A stretch of DNA of 64,000 nt from Prostheceraeus crozeri (taxonomy: Eukaryota > Platyhelminthes > Polycladida > Euryleptidae). A program made the translations under genes and the position numbers. Under the pieces are notes generated by a model that made no database searches, was not told the origin of the DNA, and saw nothing but the letters and a program-made list of their open reading frames with translations. Shown here in pieces: positions 12,581 to 26,100 of this stretch (position 1 is the stretch's first letter; every line of letters begins with the position of its first letter). The stretch spans positions 1-64,000 of the forward strand of contig CAJQUW010011066.1 of assembly GCA_907163375.1 (NCBI GenBank), in the 5' to 3' direction.

Positions 12581-14160
12581 GGAAAAGCGTCTGAATCGTT
12601 CAAGTCCAATAAAGTGTCTGAATCGTTTCAGTCAGGAAAGTGTCTGAATCGGTCTAGTCAGGAAAGTGTCTGAATCGTTCCAGTCAGGAAAATGCATGAA
12701 TCGTCCCAGTCAGAAAGTGTCTCATCAGTCTAGTCAGGAAACTGGTCTGAATCGTCCAGTCAGGGAAAAGGCATGAATCGGTCAGTCAGGAAAGTGGTCA
12801 GAATCGGTCCAGTCAGGAAAACGGCATGAACGTCCATCAGGAAAGTGACTCATCACTATCAGGAACTGTCTAATCGGTCCAGTCAGGAAAAGGCATTAAT
12901 CGGACAATCAGAAAAGTGTCTGAATCGGTCTAGTCAGGAAAATGTCTGAATCGTTCAAGTCAGGAAAGTGTCAGTCTAGTCAGTGAAGTGTCAGAATCGG
13001 TCAAGTCAGTAAAGTGGCTGAATCGTTCAAGTCCATCGGTCTAGTCAGGAAAGTGCATGAATCGTCTAGTCAGGAAAGTGTCTGAATCGGTCAAGTCCCC
13101 CCCCAGGAAAGCGGCTGCATCGGTCTTGTCAGGAAAAGTGTCCTGCATCGGTCTTGTCAGAAAGTGTCTGAATTCAGGATGAGCGTCTGAATCGGTCTCG
13201 TCAGGAAAGTGTCTGAATCGATCTAGTCAGGAAAGTGTCTGAATCGTTCAAGTCAGTAAAGTGTCTGAATCGGTCCAGTCAGGAAAGTGTCTGAATAGTT
13301 CAAGTCAGGAAAGTGTCTGAATCGTTCAAGTCAGTAAAGTGGCTGCATCGGTCTAGTCAGGAAAGTGTCTGAATCGGTCTAGTCAGGAAAGTGTCTGAAT
13401 CGTTCAAGTCAGGAAAATGCATGAATCGGTCCAGTCCCCCCCCCCCCCCCCCCCCTCCCCCCAAGGAAAGTGTCTCAATCAGTCTAGTCAGGAAAACTGT
13501 CTGAATCGGTCCAGATCAGGAAAAGGCATGAATCGGTCAAGTCAGGAAAGTGTCTGAATCGGTCCAGAGTCAGGAAAGTGTCTGAATCGGTCTAGTCAGG
13601 AAAAAATGTCTGAATCGTTCAGTCAGTCAAAGTGTCAGAATCGGTCTAGTCAGAAAGTGTCCTGAATCGTTCAAGTCAGTAAAGTGGCTGTGAATCGGTC
13701 TAGTCAGGAAAAGTGTCTGAATCGGTCTAGTCAGGAAAGTGTCTGAATCGGTCTAGTCAGGAAAGTGTCTGAATCGTTCAAGTCAGGAAAGTGGCTGCAT
13801 CGTTCAAGTCAGGAAAGTGCATGAATCGGTCTTGTCAGGAAAGTGTCTGCATCGGTCTTGTCAGGAAAGTGTCTGAATCGGTCCAGTCAGGATAGCGTCT
13901 GAATCGGTCTCGTCAGGAAAGTGTCTGAATCGATCTAGTCAGGAAAGTGTCTGAATCGTTCAAGTCAGTAAAGTGTCTGAATCGGTCTGTCAGTAAAGTG
14001 TCTGAATAGTTCAATCAGGAAAGTGTCTGAATGCGTGCATCAGTCAGGAAAGTGTCTCCATCGTCTAGTAGGAAAGTCAGAAAGCGGCTGCATCGGTCTA
14101 GTCAGTAAAGGTCGCAAACAAATAAAAACAGAAAAGTTGTGGGGGGGGGGGGGAAAAGTG
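12581..14160 (+). repeat. Transition zone of the array with homopolymer blocks
   Basis: Between the noisy and clean parts of the array, units are mostly correct but contain single-base losses and three foreign-looking blocks: a C run at 13,097-13,104, a longer C run at 13,436-13,462 broken by one T, and a non-repeat A-rich stretch ending in 13 or more G at about 14,111-14,153. All interrupt otherwise normal units. They are best read as read-end or polishing artefacts at an assembly junction. A real insertion cannot be excluded for the 14.1-kb block. Confidence 0.6.
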
Positions 14161-17100
14161 TCTCAATCAGTCTAGTCAGGAAAGTGTCTGATTCGGTCTT
14201 GTCAGGAAAGTGTCTGAATCGGTCTGGTCAGGAAAGCGGCTGCATCAGTCTAGTCAGGAAGGTGTCTGACTCGGTCTAGTCAGGAAAGTGTCTGAATCGT
14301 TCAAGTCAGGAAAGTGTCTGAATCGGTCTGGTCAGGAAAGTGTCTGAATCGGTCTAGTCAGGAAAGTGTCTGAATCGTTCAAGTCAGGAAAGTGGCTGCA
14401 TCGTTCAAGTCAGGAAAGTGTCTGAATCGTTCAAGTCAGGAAAGTGTCTGAATCGGTCTAGTCAGGAAAGTGTCTGAATCAGTCTAGTCAGGAAAGTGTC
14501 TCAATCAGTCTAGTCAGGAAAGTGTCTGAATCGGTCTAGTCAGGAAAGTGTCTGAATCGGTCTAGTCAGGAAAGTGGCTGCATCGGTCTAGTCAGGAAAG
14601 TGTCTCAATCAGTCTAGTCCTCGGCTGCATCGATCTAGTCAGGAAAGTGTCTGAATCGATCAAGTCAGGAAAGTGTCTGAATCGGTCTAGTCAGGAAAGT
14701 GTAGTCAGGAAAGTGTCGTGAATCTTCAAGTCATGAAAGTGTCTGAATCGGTCCAGTCAGGATAGCGTCTGAATCGATCTAGTCAGGAAAGTGTCTGAAT
14801 CGTTCAAGTCAGTAAAGTGTCTGAATCAGTCCAGTCAGGAAAGTGTCGGAATAGTTCAAGTCAGGAAAGTGTCTGAATCGGTCTGGTCAGGAAAGCGGCT
14901 GCATCGGTCTAGTCAGTAAAGTGTCTGAATCGTTCAAGTAAGGAAAGTGTCTGAATCAGTCTAGTCAGGAAAGTGGCTGCATCGGTCTAGTCAGGAAAGT
15001 GTCTCAATCAGTCTAGTCAGGAAAGTCTCTGAATCGGTCCAGTCAGGAAAATGCATGAATCGGTCTAGTCAGGAAAATATCTGAATCGTTCAAGTCAGGA
15101 AAGTGTCTGAATCGTTCTAGTCAGGAAAGTGTCTGAATCGGTCCAGTCAGTAAAGTGTCTGAATCGGTCCTATGTCAGGAAGTGCTGAATCGTGTCTGAA
15201 TCGGTGCAGTCAGGAAAATGCATGAATCGGTCCAGTCAGGAAAGTGTCTGAATCGGTCTAGTCAGGAAAATGTCTGAATCGTTCAAGTCAGGAAAGTGTA
15301 GCTGGATCGTTCAAGTCAGGAAAGTGTCTGAATCGGTCTAGTCAGGAAAGTGTCTGAATCGTTCAAGTCAGGAAAATGCATGAATCGGTCCAGTCAGGAA
15401 AGTGTCTCAATCAGTCTAGTCAGGAAACTGTCTGAATCGGTCCAGTCAGGAAAAGGCATGAATCGGTCAAGTCAGGAAAGTGTCTGAATCGGTCCAGTCA
15501 GGAAAGTGTCTGAATCGGTCTAGTCAGGAAAATGTCTGAATCGTTCAAGTCAGTAAAGTGTCAGAATCGGTCTAGTCAGGAAAGTGTCTGAATCGTTCAA
15601 GTCAGTAAAGTGGCTGCATCGGTCTAGTCAGGAAAGTGTCTGAATCGGTCTAGTCAGGAAAGTGTCTGAATCGGTCTAGTCAGGAAAGTGTCTGAATCGT
15701 TCAAGTCAGGAAAGTGGCTGCATCGTTCAAGTCAGGAAAGTGCATGAATCGGTCTTGTCAGGAAAGTGTCTGATGTCAAGTCAATCGGGTCTAGTCAGGA
15801 AAGCGGCTGCATCGATCTAGTCAGGAAAGTTTCTGCATCGGTTTTGTCAGGAAAGTGTCTGAATCGGTCCAGTCAGGATAGCGTCTGAATCGGTCTCGTC
15901 AGGAAAGTGTCTGAATCGATCTAGTCAGGAAAGTGTCTGAATCGTTCAAGTCAGTAAAGTGTCTGAATCGGTCCAGTCAGGAAAGTGTCTGAATAGTTCA
16001 AGTCAGGAAAGTGTCTGAATCGGTCTAGTCAGGAAAGTGTCTCCATCGGTCTGGTCAGGAAAGCGGCTGCATCGGTCTAGTCAGTAAAGTGTCTCAATCA
16101 GTCTAGTCAGGAAAGTGGCTGCATCGGTCTAGTCAGGAAAGTGTCTCAATCAGTCTAGTCAGGAAAGTGTCTGAATCGGTCTAGTCAGGAAAGTGTCTGA
16201 ATCGGTCTGGTCAGGAAAGCGGCTGCATCAGTCTAGTCAGGAAGGTGTCTGACTCGGTCTAGTCAGGAAAGTGTCTGAATCGTTCAAGTCAGGAAAGTGT
16301 CTGAATCGGTCTGGTCAGGAAAGTGTCTGAATCGGTCTAGTCAGGAAAGTGTCTGAATCGTTCAAGTCAGGAAAGTGGCTGCATCGTTCAAGTCAGGAAA
16401 GTGTCTGAATCGTTCAAGTCAGGAAAGTGTCTGAATCGGTCTAGTCAGGAAAGTGTCTGAATCAGTCTAGTCAGGAAAGTGTCTCAATCAGTCTAGTCAG
16501 TAAAGTGTCAGAATCGGTCTAGTCAGGAAAGTGTCTGAATCGTTCAAGTCAGTAAAGTGGCTGCATCGGTCTAGTCAGGAAAGTGTCTGAATCGGTCTAG
16601 TCAGGAAAGTGTCTGAATCGGTCTAGTCAGGAAAGTGTCTGAATCGTTCAAGTCAGGAAAGTGGCTGCATCGTTCAAGTCAGGAAAGTGCATGAATCGGT
16701 CTAGTCAGGAAAGTGTCTGAATCGGTCAAGTCAGGAAAGCGGCTGCATCGGTCTTGTCAGGAAAGTGTCTGCATCGGTCTTGTCAGGAAAGTGTCTGAAT
16801 CGGTCCAGTCAGGATAGCGTCTGAATCGGTCTCGTCAGGAAAGTGTCTGTCAGGAAAGTGTCTGAATCGATCTAGTCAGGAAAGTGTCTGAATCGGTCTC
16901 GTCAGGAAAGTGTCTGAATCGGTCTAGTCAGGAAAGTGTCTGAATAGTCGTTCAAGTCAGGAAAGTGTCTGAATCGGTCCAGTCAGGAAAGTGTCTGAAT
17001 AGTTCAAGTCAGGAAAGCGTCTGCATGGGTCTAGTCAGTAAAGTGTCTGAATCCGTCTAGTCAGGAAAGTGGCTGCATCGGTCTAGTCAGGAAAGTGTCT

Positions 17101-20100
17101 GAATCAGTCAAGTCAGGAAAGTGTCTGCATCGGTCTAGTCAGGAAAGTGTCTCAATCAGTCTAGTCAGGAAAGTGTCTGAATCGGTCTAGTCAGGAAAGT
17201 GTCTGAATCGGTCTGGTCAGGAAAGAGTCTGAATCGGTCTAGTCAGGAAGGTTCGTCTAGTCAGGAAAGTGTCTGAAATCGGTTCAAGTCAGGAAAGTGT
17301 CTGAATCGGTCTGGTCAGGAAAGTGTCTGAATCGTTCTAGTCAGGAAAGTGTCTGCATCGTTCAAGTCAGGAAAGTGGCTGAATCGTTCAAGTCAGGAAA
17401 GTGTCTGAATCGGTCTTCAAGTCAGGAAAGTGTCTGAATCAGTCTAGTCAGGAAAGTGTCTGAATCAGTCCTAGTCCAGAAGTGTCTCAATCAGTCTAGT
17501 CAGGAAAGTGTCTGAATCGGTCTAGTCAGGAAAGTGTCTGAATCGGTCTAGTCAGGAAAGTGGCTGCATCGGTCTAGTCAGGAAAGTGTCTCAATCAGTC
17601 TAGTCAGGAAAGCGGCTGCATCGATCTAGTCAGGAAAGTGTCTGAATCGTTCAAGTCAGGAAAGTGTCTGAATCGGTCCAGTCAGGATAGCGTCTGAATC
17701 GGTCTAGTCAGGAAAGTGTCTGAATCGATCTAGTCAGGAAAGTGTCTGAATCGTTCAAGTCAGTAAAGTGTCTGAATCAGTCCAGTCAGGAAAGTGTCGG
17801 AATAGTTCAAGTCAGGAAAGTGTCTGAATCGGTCTAGTCAGGAAAGCGGCTGCATCGGTCTGGTCAGGAAAGCGGCTGCATCGGTCTAGTCAGTAAAGTG
17901 TCTGAATCGTTCAAGTAAGGAAAGTGTCTGAATCAGTCTAGTCAGGAAAGTGGCTGCATCGGTCTAGTCAGGAAAGTGTCTCAATCACTCTAGTCAGGAA
18001 AGTGTCTGAATCGGTGCAGTCAGGAAAATGCATGAATCGGTCTAGTCAGGAAAGTGTCTGAATCGGTCTAGTCAGGAAAGTGTCTGAATCGGTCTAGTCA
18101 GGAAAGTGTCTGAATCGGTCTAGTCAGGAAAGTGTCTGAATCGTTCTAGTCAGGAAAGTGTCTGAATCGGTCTAGTCAGGAAAGTGTCTGAATCGGTCCA
18201 GTCAGGAAAGTGTCTGAATCGGTCTAGTCAGGAAAATGTCTGAATCGTTCAAGTCAGGAAAGTGTAGCTGCATCGTTCAAGTCAGGAAAGTGCATGAATC
18301 GGTCTAGTCAGGAAAGTGTCTGAATCGTTCAAGTCAGGAAAGCGGCTGCATCGGTCTAGTCAGGAAAGTGTCTGAATTGGTCAAGTCAGGAAAGTGTCTG
18401 CATCGGTCTTGTCAGGAAAGTGTCTGAATCGGTCCAGTCTGGAAAGTGTCTGAATCGGTCCCTCAGGAAAGTGTCTGAATCGATCTAGTCAGGAAAGTGT
18501 CTGAATCGGCCTGGTCAGGAAAGTGGCTGCATCGGTCTAGTCAGGAAAGTTCACGAATCGTTCAAGTCAGGAAAGTGTCTGAATCGGTCTAGTCAGGAAA
18601 GTGTCTGAATCGGTCTAGTCAGGAAAGTGGCTGCATCGGTCTAGTCAGGAAAGTGTCTCAATCAGTCTAGTCAGGAAAGCGGCTGCATCGATCTAGTCAG
18701 GAAAGTTTCTGCATCGGTTTTGTCAGGAAAGTGTCTGAATCGGTCCAGTCAGGAAAGTGTTCTGAATCGGTCTCGTCAGGAAAGTGTCTGAATCGATCAA
18801 GTCAGGAAAGGTGTCTGAATCGGTCCAGTCAGTAAAGTGGTCTGAATCGGTCAAGTCAGGAAAGTGTCTGAATCGGTCTAGTCAGGAAAGCGGCTGGATC
18901 GGTCTGGTCAGGAAAGCGGCTGCATCGGTCTAGTCAGTAAAGTGTCTGAATCGTTCTAGTCAGGAAAGTGTCTGAATCGGTCCAGTCAGGAAAGTGTCTG
19001 AATCGTTCAAGTCAGGAAAGTGTCTGAATCGTTCAAGTCAGAAAAGCGGCTGCATCGGTCTGGTCAGGAAAGCGGCTGCATCGGTCTGGTCAGGAAAGCG
19101 GCTGCATCGGTCTAGTCAGGAAAGTGTCTGAATCGGTGCAGTCAGGAAAATGCATGAATCTGTCTAGTCAGGAAAGTGTCTGAATCGTTTAAGTCAGGAA
19201 AGCGGCTGCATCGGTCTGGTCAGGAAAGTGTCTGAATCGTTCAAGTCAGGAAAGTGGCCGCATCGTTCAAGTCAGGAAAGTGCATGAATCGGTCTAGTCA
19301 GGAAAGTGTCTGAATCGTTCAAGTCAGGAAAGCGGCTGCATCGGTCTAGTCAGGAAAGTGTCTGAATTGGTCAAGTCAGGAAAGTGCATGCATCGGTCCA
19401 GTCAGGAAAGTGTCTGAATCGGTCTAGTCAGGAAAGTGTCTGAATCGGTCTAGTCAGGAAAGCGGCTGCATCGGTCTGGTCAGGAAAGTGTCTGCATCGG
19501 TCTTGTCAGGAAAGTGTCTGAATCGGTCCAGTGTGGAAAGTGTCTGAATCGATCTAGTCAGGAAAGTGTCTGTATCGGCCTGGTCAGTAAAGTGTCTGAA
19601 TCGGTCTAGTCAGGAAAGTGTCTGAATCTTTTAAGTCAGGAAAGCGGCTGCATCGGTCTGGTCAGGAAAGTGTCTGAATCGTTCAAGTCAGTAAAGTGGC
19701 TGCATCGGTCTAGTCAGGAAAGTGTCTGAATCGGTCTAGTCAGGAAAGTGTCTGAATCGGTCTGGTCAGGAAAGTGTCTGAATCGTTCAAGTCAGGAAAG
19801 TGGCTGCATCGTCTAAGTCAGGAAAGTGCATGAATCGGTCTAGTCAGGAAAGTGTCTGAATCGTTCAAGTCAGGAAAGCGGCTGCATCGGTCTAGTCAGG
19901 AAAGTGTCTGAATCGCTCTAGTCAGGAAAGTGTCTGAATCAGTCTAGTCAGGAAAGTGTCTGAATCAGTCTAGACAGGAAAGTGTCTCAATCAGTCTAGT
20001 CAGGAAAGTGTCTGAATTGGTCTAGTCAGGAAAGTGGCTGAATCGGTCTGGTCAGGAAAGCGGCTGCATCAGTCTAGTCAGGAAGGTGTCTGCCTCGGTC

Positions 20101-23100
20101 TAGTCAGGAAAGTGTCTGAATCGGTCTAGTCAGGAAAGTGTCTGAATCGTTCAAGTCAGGAAAGTGTCTGAATCGGTCCAGTCAGGAAAATGCATGAATC
20201 GATCTAGTCAGGAAAGTGTCTGAATCGGTCCAGTCAGGAAAGTGTCTCAATCGTTCTAGTCAGGAAAATGTCTGAATCGTTCAAGTCAGGAAAGTGTCAG
20301 AATCGTTCAAGTCAGGAAAGTGCATGAATCGGTCTAGTCAGGAAAGTGTCTGAAACGTTCAAGTCAGGAAAGCGTCTGCATCGGTCTAGTCAGGAAAGTG
20401 TCTGAATCGGTCTAGTCAGGAAAGCGGCTGCATCGGTCTTGTCAGGAAAGTGTCTACATCGGTCTTGTCAGGAAAGTGTCTGAATCGGTCTAGTCAGGAA
20501 AGCGGCTGCATCGGTCTGGTCAGGAAAGCGGCTGCATCGGTCTAGTCAGTAAAGTGTCTCAATCAGTCTAGTCAGGAAAGTGGCTGCATCGCTCTAGTCA
20601 GGAAAGTGTCTCAATCAGTCTAGTCAGGAAAGTGTCTCAATCAGTCTAGTCAGGAAAGTGTCTGAATCGGTCTAGTCAGGAAAGTGTCTGAATCGGTCTG
20701 GTCAGGAAAGAGGCTGCATCAGTCTAGTCAGGAAGGTGTCTGACTCGGTCTAGTCAGGAAAGTGTCTGAATCGTTCTAGTCAGGAAAGTGTCTGCATCGG
20801 TCTGGTCAGGAAAGTGTCTGAATCGTTCAAGTCAGGAAAGTGGCTGCATCGTTCAAGTCAGGAAAGTGCATGAATCGGTCTAGTCAGGAAAGTGTCTGAA
20901 TCGTTCAAGTCAGGAAAGCGGCTGCATCGGTCTAGTCAGGAAAGTGTCTGAATTGGTCAAGTCAGGAAAGTGCATGCATCGGTCCAGTCAGGAAAGTGTC
21001 TGAATCGGTCTAGTCAGGAAAGTGTCTGAATCGGTCTAGTCAGGAAAGCGGCTGCATCGGTCTTGTCAGGAAACTGTCTGCATCGGTCTTGTCAGGAAAG
21101 TGTCTGAATCGGTCCAGTCTGGAAAGTGTCTGAATCGATCTAGTCAGGAAAGTGTCTGTATCGGCCTGGTCAGTAAAGTGTCTGAATCGGTCTAGTCAGT
21201 AAAGTGTCTGAATCGTTTAAGTCAGGAAAGCGGCTGCATCGGTCTGGTCAGGAAAGTGTCTGAATCGTTCAAGTCAGTAAAGTGGCTGCATCGGTCTAGT
21301 CAGGAAAGTGTCTGAATCGGTCTAGTCAGGAAAGTGTCTGAATCGGTCTGGTCAGGAAAGTGTCTGAATCGTTCAAGTCAGGAAAGTGGCTGCATCGTCT
21401 AAGTCAGGAACGTGCATGAATCGGTCTAGTCAGGAAAGTGTCTGAATCGGTCTAGTCAGGAAAGCGGCTGCATCGGTCTAGTCAGGAAAGTGTCTGAATC
21501 GCTCTAGTCAGGAAAGTGTCTGAATCGTTCAAGTCAGGAAAGTGTCTGAATCAGTCTAGTCAGGAAAGTGTCTGAATAAGTCTAGTCAGGAAAGTGTCTC
21601 AATCAGTCTAGTCAGGAAAGTGTCTGAATTGGTCTAGTCAGGAAAGTGTCTGAATCGGTCTGGTCAGGAAAGCGGCGGCTGAATCGATCTAGTCAGGAAA
21701 GTGTCTGAATCGGTCTAGTCAGGAAAGTGTCTGAATCGGTCTAGTCAGGAAAATGTCTGAATCGTTCAAGTCAGGAAAGTGTCTGAATCGGTCCAGTCAG
21801 GAAAGTGTCTCAATCAGTCTAGTCAGGAAAGTGTTGAATCGTTCCAGTCAGGAAAATGTGAATCGATTCTAAGTCAGAAGGGTCTGAATCGTTCAGTCAG
21901 GAAAGTGTCTGAATCGGTCTAGTCAGGAAAGTGTCTGAATCGGTCTAGAGTCCAGGAAAATGGTCTTAATCTTCCAAGTCAGGAAAGTGTCAGAATCGTT
22001 CAGGTCAGGAAAGTTGCTGCATCGTTCAAGTCAGGAAAGTGCATGAATCGGTCTAGTCAGGAAAGTGTCTGAAACGTTCAAGTCAGGAAAGCGGCTGCAT
22101 CGGTCTAGTCAGGAAAGTGTCTGAATCGGTCTAGTCAGGAAAGCGTCTGCATCGGTCTTGTCAGGAAAGTGTCTGCATCGCTCTTGTCAGGAAAGTGTCT
22201 GAATCGGTCTAGTCAGGAAAGCGGCTGCATCGGTCTGGTCACGAAAGCGGCTGCATCGGTCTAGTCAGTAAAGTGTCTCAATCAGTCTAGTCAGGAAAGT
22301 GGCTGCATCGCTCTAGTCAGGAAAGTGTCTGAATCGTTCTAGTCAGGAAAGTGTCTGAATCGGTCTAGTCAGGAAAGTGTCTGAATCGTCTGGACAGAAA
22401 CGGCTGCTTCATTCTAGTCCAGGAAGGTTGTGACTCGGTCTAGTCAGGAAAGTGTCTGAATCGTTCTAGTCAGGAAAGTGTCTGCCTCGGTCTAGTCAGG
22501 AAAGTGTTTGAATCGTTCAAGTCAGGAAAGTGTCTGAATCGGTCTGGTCAGGAAAGTGTCTGAATCGGTCTAGTCAGGAAAGTGTCTGAATCGTTCAAGT
22601 CAGTAAAGTGTCTGAATAGTTCCAGTCAGGAAAGTGTCGGAATAGTTCAAGTCAGGAAAGTGTCTGAATTGGTCTAGTCAGGAAAGCGGCTGCATCGGTC
22701 TGGTCAGTAAAGTGGCTGCATCGCTCTAGTCAGGAAAGTGTCTCAATCAGTCTAGTCAGGAAAGTGTCTGAATCGGTCTAGTCAGGAAAGTGTCTGAATC
22801 GGTCCAGTCAGGAAAGCGGCTGCATCAGTCTAGTCAGGAAGGTGTCTGACTCGGTCTAGTCAGGAAAGTGTCTGAATCGTTCTAGTCAGGAAAGTGTCTG
22901 CCTCGGTCTAGTCAGGAAAGTGTTTGAATCGTTCAAGTCAGGAAAGTGTCTGAATCGGTCAGGTCAGGAAGTGTCTGAATCGGGCTAGCAGGAATGTGTC
23001 GCGTTCAAGTCAGTAAAGTGTCTGAATCGGTCCAGTCAGGAAAGTGTCGAAATAGTTCAAGTCAGGAAAGTGGCTGCATCGTTCAAGTCAGGAAAGTGCA

Positions 23101-26100
23101 TGAATCGGTCTAGTCAGGAAAGTGTCTGAATCGTTCAAGTCAGGAAAGCGGCTGCATTGGTCTAGTCAGGAAATTGTCTGAATCGGTCTTGTCAGGAAAG
23201 TGTCTGAATCGTTCAAGTCAGGAAAGTGTCTGAATCAGTCTAGTCAGGAAAGTGTCTGAATCGGTCTAGTCAGGAAAGTGTCTCAATCAGTCTAGTCAGG
23301 AAAGTGTCTGAATCGGTCCAGTCAGGAAAATGCATGAATCGGTCTAGTCAGGAAAATGTCTGAATCGTTCAAGTCAGGAAAGTGTCTGAATCGGTCCAGT
23401 CAGGAAAGTGTCTGCATCGGTCTGGTCAGGAAAGTGTCTGAATCCGTCCAGTCAGGAAAGTGTCTGAATAGTTCAAGTCAGGAAAGTGTCTGAATCGGTC
23501 TGGTCAGGAAAGTGCATGCATCGGTCTAGTCAGGAAAGTGTCTGAATCGGTCTAGTCAGGAAAGTGTCTGAATCGGTCTAGTCAGGAAAGTGGCTGCATC
23601 GGTCTAGTCAGGAAAGTGTCTCAATCAGTCTAGTCAGGAAAGTGTCTGAATTGGTCTAGTCAGGAAAGTGGCTGAATCGGTCTGGTCAGGAAAGTGTCTG
23701 CATCAGTCTAGTCAGGAAGGTGTCTGCCTCGGTCTAGTCAGGAAAGTGTCTGAATCGTTCAAGTCAGGAAAGTGTCTGCATCGGTCTAGTCACGAAAGTG
23801 TCTGAATCGTTCAAGTCAGGAAAGTGTCTGAATCGGTCAAGTCAGGAAAGTGCATGCATCGGTCTGGTCAGGAAAGTGTCTGAATCGGTCTGGTCAGGAA
23901 AGCGGCTGCATCGGTCTAGTCAGGAAAGTGTCTGAATCGGTCGAGTCAGGAAAGTGTCTGAATCGTTCAAGTCAGGAAAGTGTCTGAATCGTTCAAGTCA
24001 GGAAAGTGTCTGAATCGGTCTAGTCAGGAAAGCGGCTGCATTGGTCTTGTCAGGAAAGTGTCTGAATCGGTCTAGTCAGGAAAGTGTCTGAATCGGTCTA
24101 GTTAGGAAAGCGGCTGCATTGGTCTAGTCAGGAAAGCGGCTGCATTGGTTTTGTCAGGAAAGTGTCTGAATCGGTCGAGTCAGGAAAGTGTCTGAATCGT
24201 TCAAGTCAGGAAAGTGTCTGAATCGTTCCAGTCAGGAAAGTGTCTGAATCGGTCCAGTCAGGAAAGTGTCTACATCGGTCTGGTCAGGAAAGTGTCTGAA
24301 TCGGTCTAGTCAGGAAAGTGTCTGAATCGGTCTATTCAGGAAAGCGGCTGCATTGGTCTAGTCAGGAAAGCGGCTGCATTGGTCTTGTCAGGAAAGTGTC
24401 TGAATCGGTCGAGTCAGGAAAGTGTCTGAATCGTTCAAGTCAGGAAAGTGTCTGAATCGTTCAAGTCAGGAAAGTGTCTGCATCGGTCTGGTCAGGAAAG
24501 CGGCTGCATTGGTCTAGTGAGGAAAGCGGCTGCATTGGTCTTGTCAGGAAAGTGTCTGAATCGGTCTGGTCAGGAAAGTGTCTGAATCGGTCTAGTCAGG
24601 AAAGTGTCTGAATCGGTCTAGTCAGAAAAGTGTCTGAATCGTTTAAGTCAGGAAAGCGGCTGCATCGGTCTGGTCAGGAAAGTGTCTGAATCGTTCAAGT
24701 CAGGAAAGTACATGAATCGTTCTAGTCAGGAAAGTGCATGAATCGGTCCAGTCAGGAAAGTGTCTGAATCGTTCAAGTCAGGAAAGTAACTGCATCGGTC
24801 TAGTCAGGAAAGTAACTGCATCTGTCTAGTCAGGAAAGTGTCTGAATCGTTTAAGTCAGGAAAGCGGCTGCATCGGTCTGGTCAGGAAAGTGTCTGAATC
24901 GTTCAAGTCAGGAAAGTACATGAATCGTTCTAGTCAGGAAAGTGCATGAATCGGTCCAGTCAGGAAAGTGTCTGAATCGTTCAAGTCAGGAAAGTAACTG
25001 CATCGGTCTAGTCAGGAAAGTAACTGCATCGGTCTAGTCAGGAAAGTGCATGAATCGGTCTAGTCAGGAGTTTCTGAATCGATCTAGTCAGGAAAGTGTC
25101 TGAATCGGTCCAGTCTGGAAAGTGTCTGAATCGGTCCCTCAGGAAAGTGTCTGAATCGATCTAGTCAGGAAAGTGTCTGAATCGTTTAAGTCAGGAAAGC
25201 GGCTGCATCGGTCTGGTCAGGAAAGTGTCTGAATCGTTCAAGTCAGTAAAGTGTCTGAATCGGTCTAGTCAGGAAAGTGTCTGAATCGGTCTGGTCAGGA
25301 AACTGTCTGAATCGTTCAAGTCAGGAAAGTGTCTGAATCGTTCAAGTCAGGAAAGTGTCTGAATCGGTCCAGTCAGGAAGGTGTCTGAATCGTTCAAGTC
25401 AGGAAAGTGTCTGAATCAGTCTAGTCAGGAAAGTGTCTTAATCGGTCCAGTCAGGAAAATGCATGAATCGGTCTAGTCACGAAAATGTCTGAATCGTTCA
25501 AGTCAGTAAAGTTTCTGAATCGATCTAGTCAGGAAAGTGTCTGAATCGGTCTAGTCAGGAAAGTGTCTGAATCGGTCTAGTCAGAAAAGCGGCTGCATCG
25601 GTCTGGTCCGGAAAGCGGCTGCATCGGTCTGGTCAGGAAAGCGGCTGCATCGGTCTAGTCAGGAAAGTGTCTGAATCGGTCTAGTCAGGAAAGTGTCTGA
25701 ATCGTTTAAGTCAGGAAAGCGGCTACATCGGTCTGGTCAGGAAAGTGTCTGAATCGTTCAAGTCAGGAAAGTACATGAATCGTTCTAGTCAGGAAAGTGC
25801 ATGAATCGGTCTAGTCAGGAGTGTCTGAATCGATCTAGTCAGGAAAGTGTCTGCATCGGTCTAGTCAGGAAAGTGCATGAATCGGTCTAGTCAGGAGTTT
25901 CTGAATGGATCTAGTCAGGAAAGTGGCTGAATCGGTCCAGTCAGGAAAGTGTCTGAATCGGTCCAGTCTGGAAAGTGTCTGAATCGGTCCAGTCTGGAAA
26001 GTGTCTGAATCGGTCCCTCAGGAAAGTGTCTGAATCGATCTAGTCAAGAAAGTGTCTGAATCGTTTAAGTCAGGAAAGCGGCTGCATCGGTCTGGTCAGG

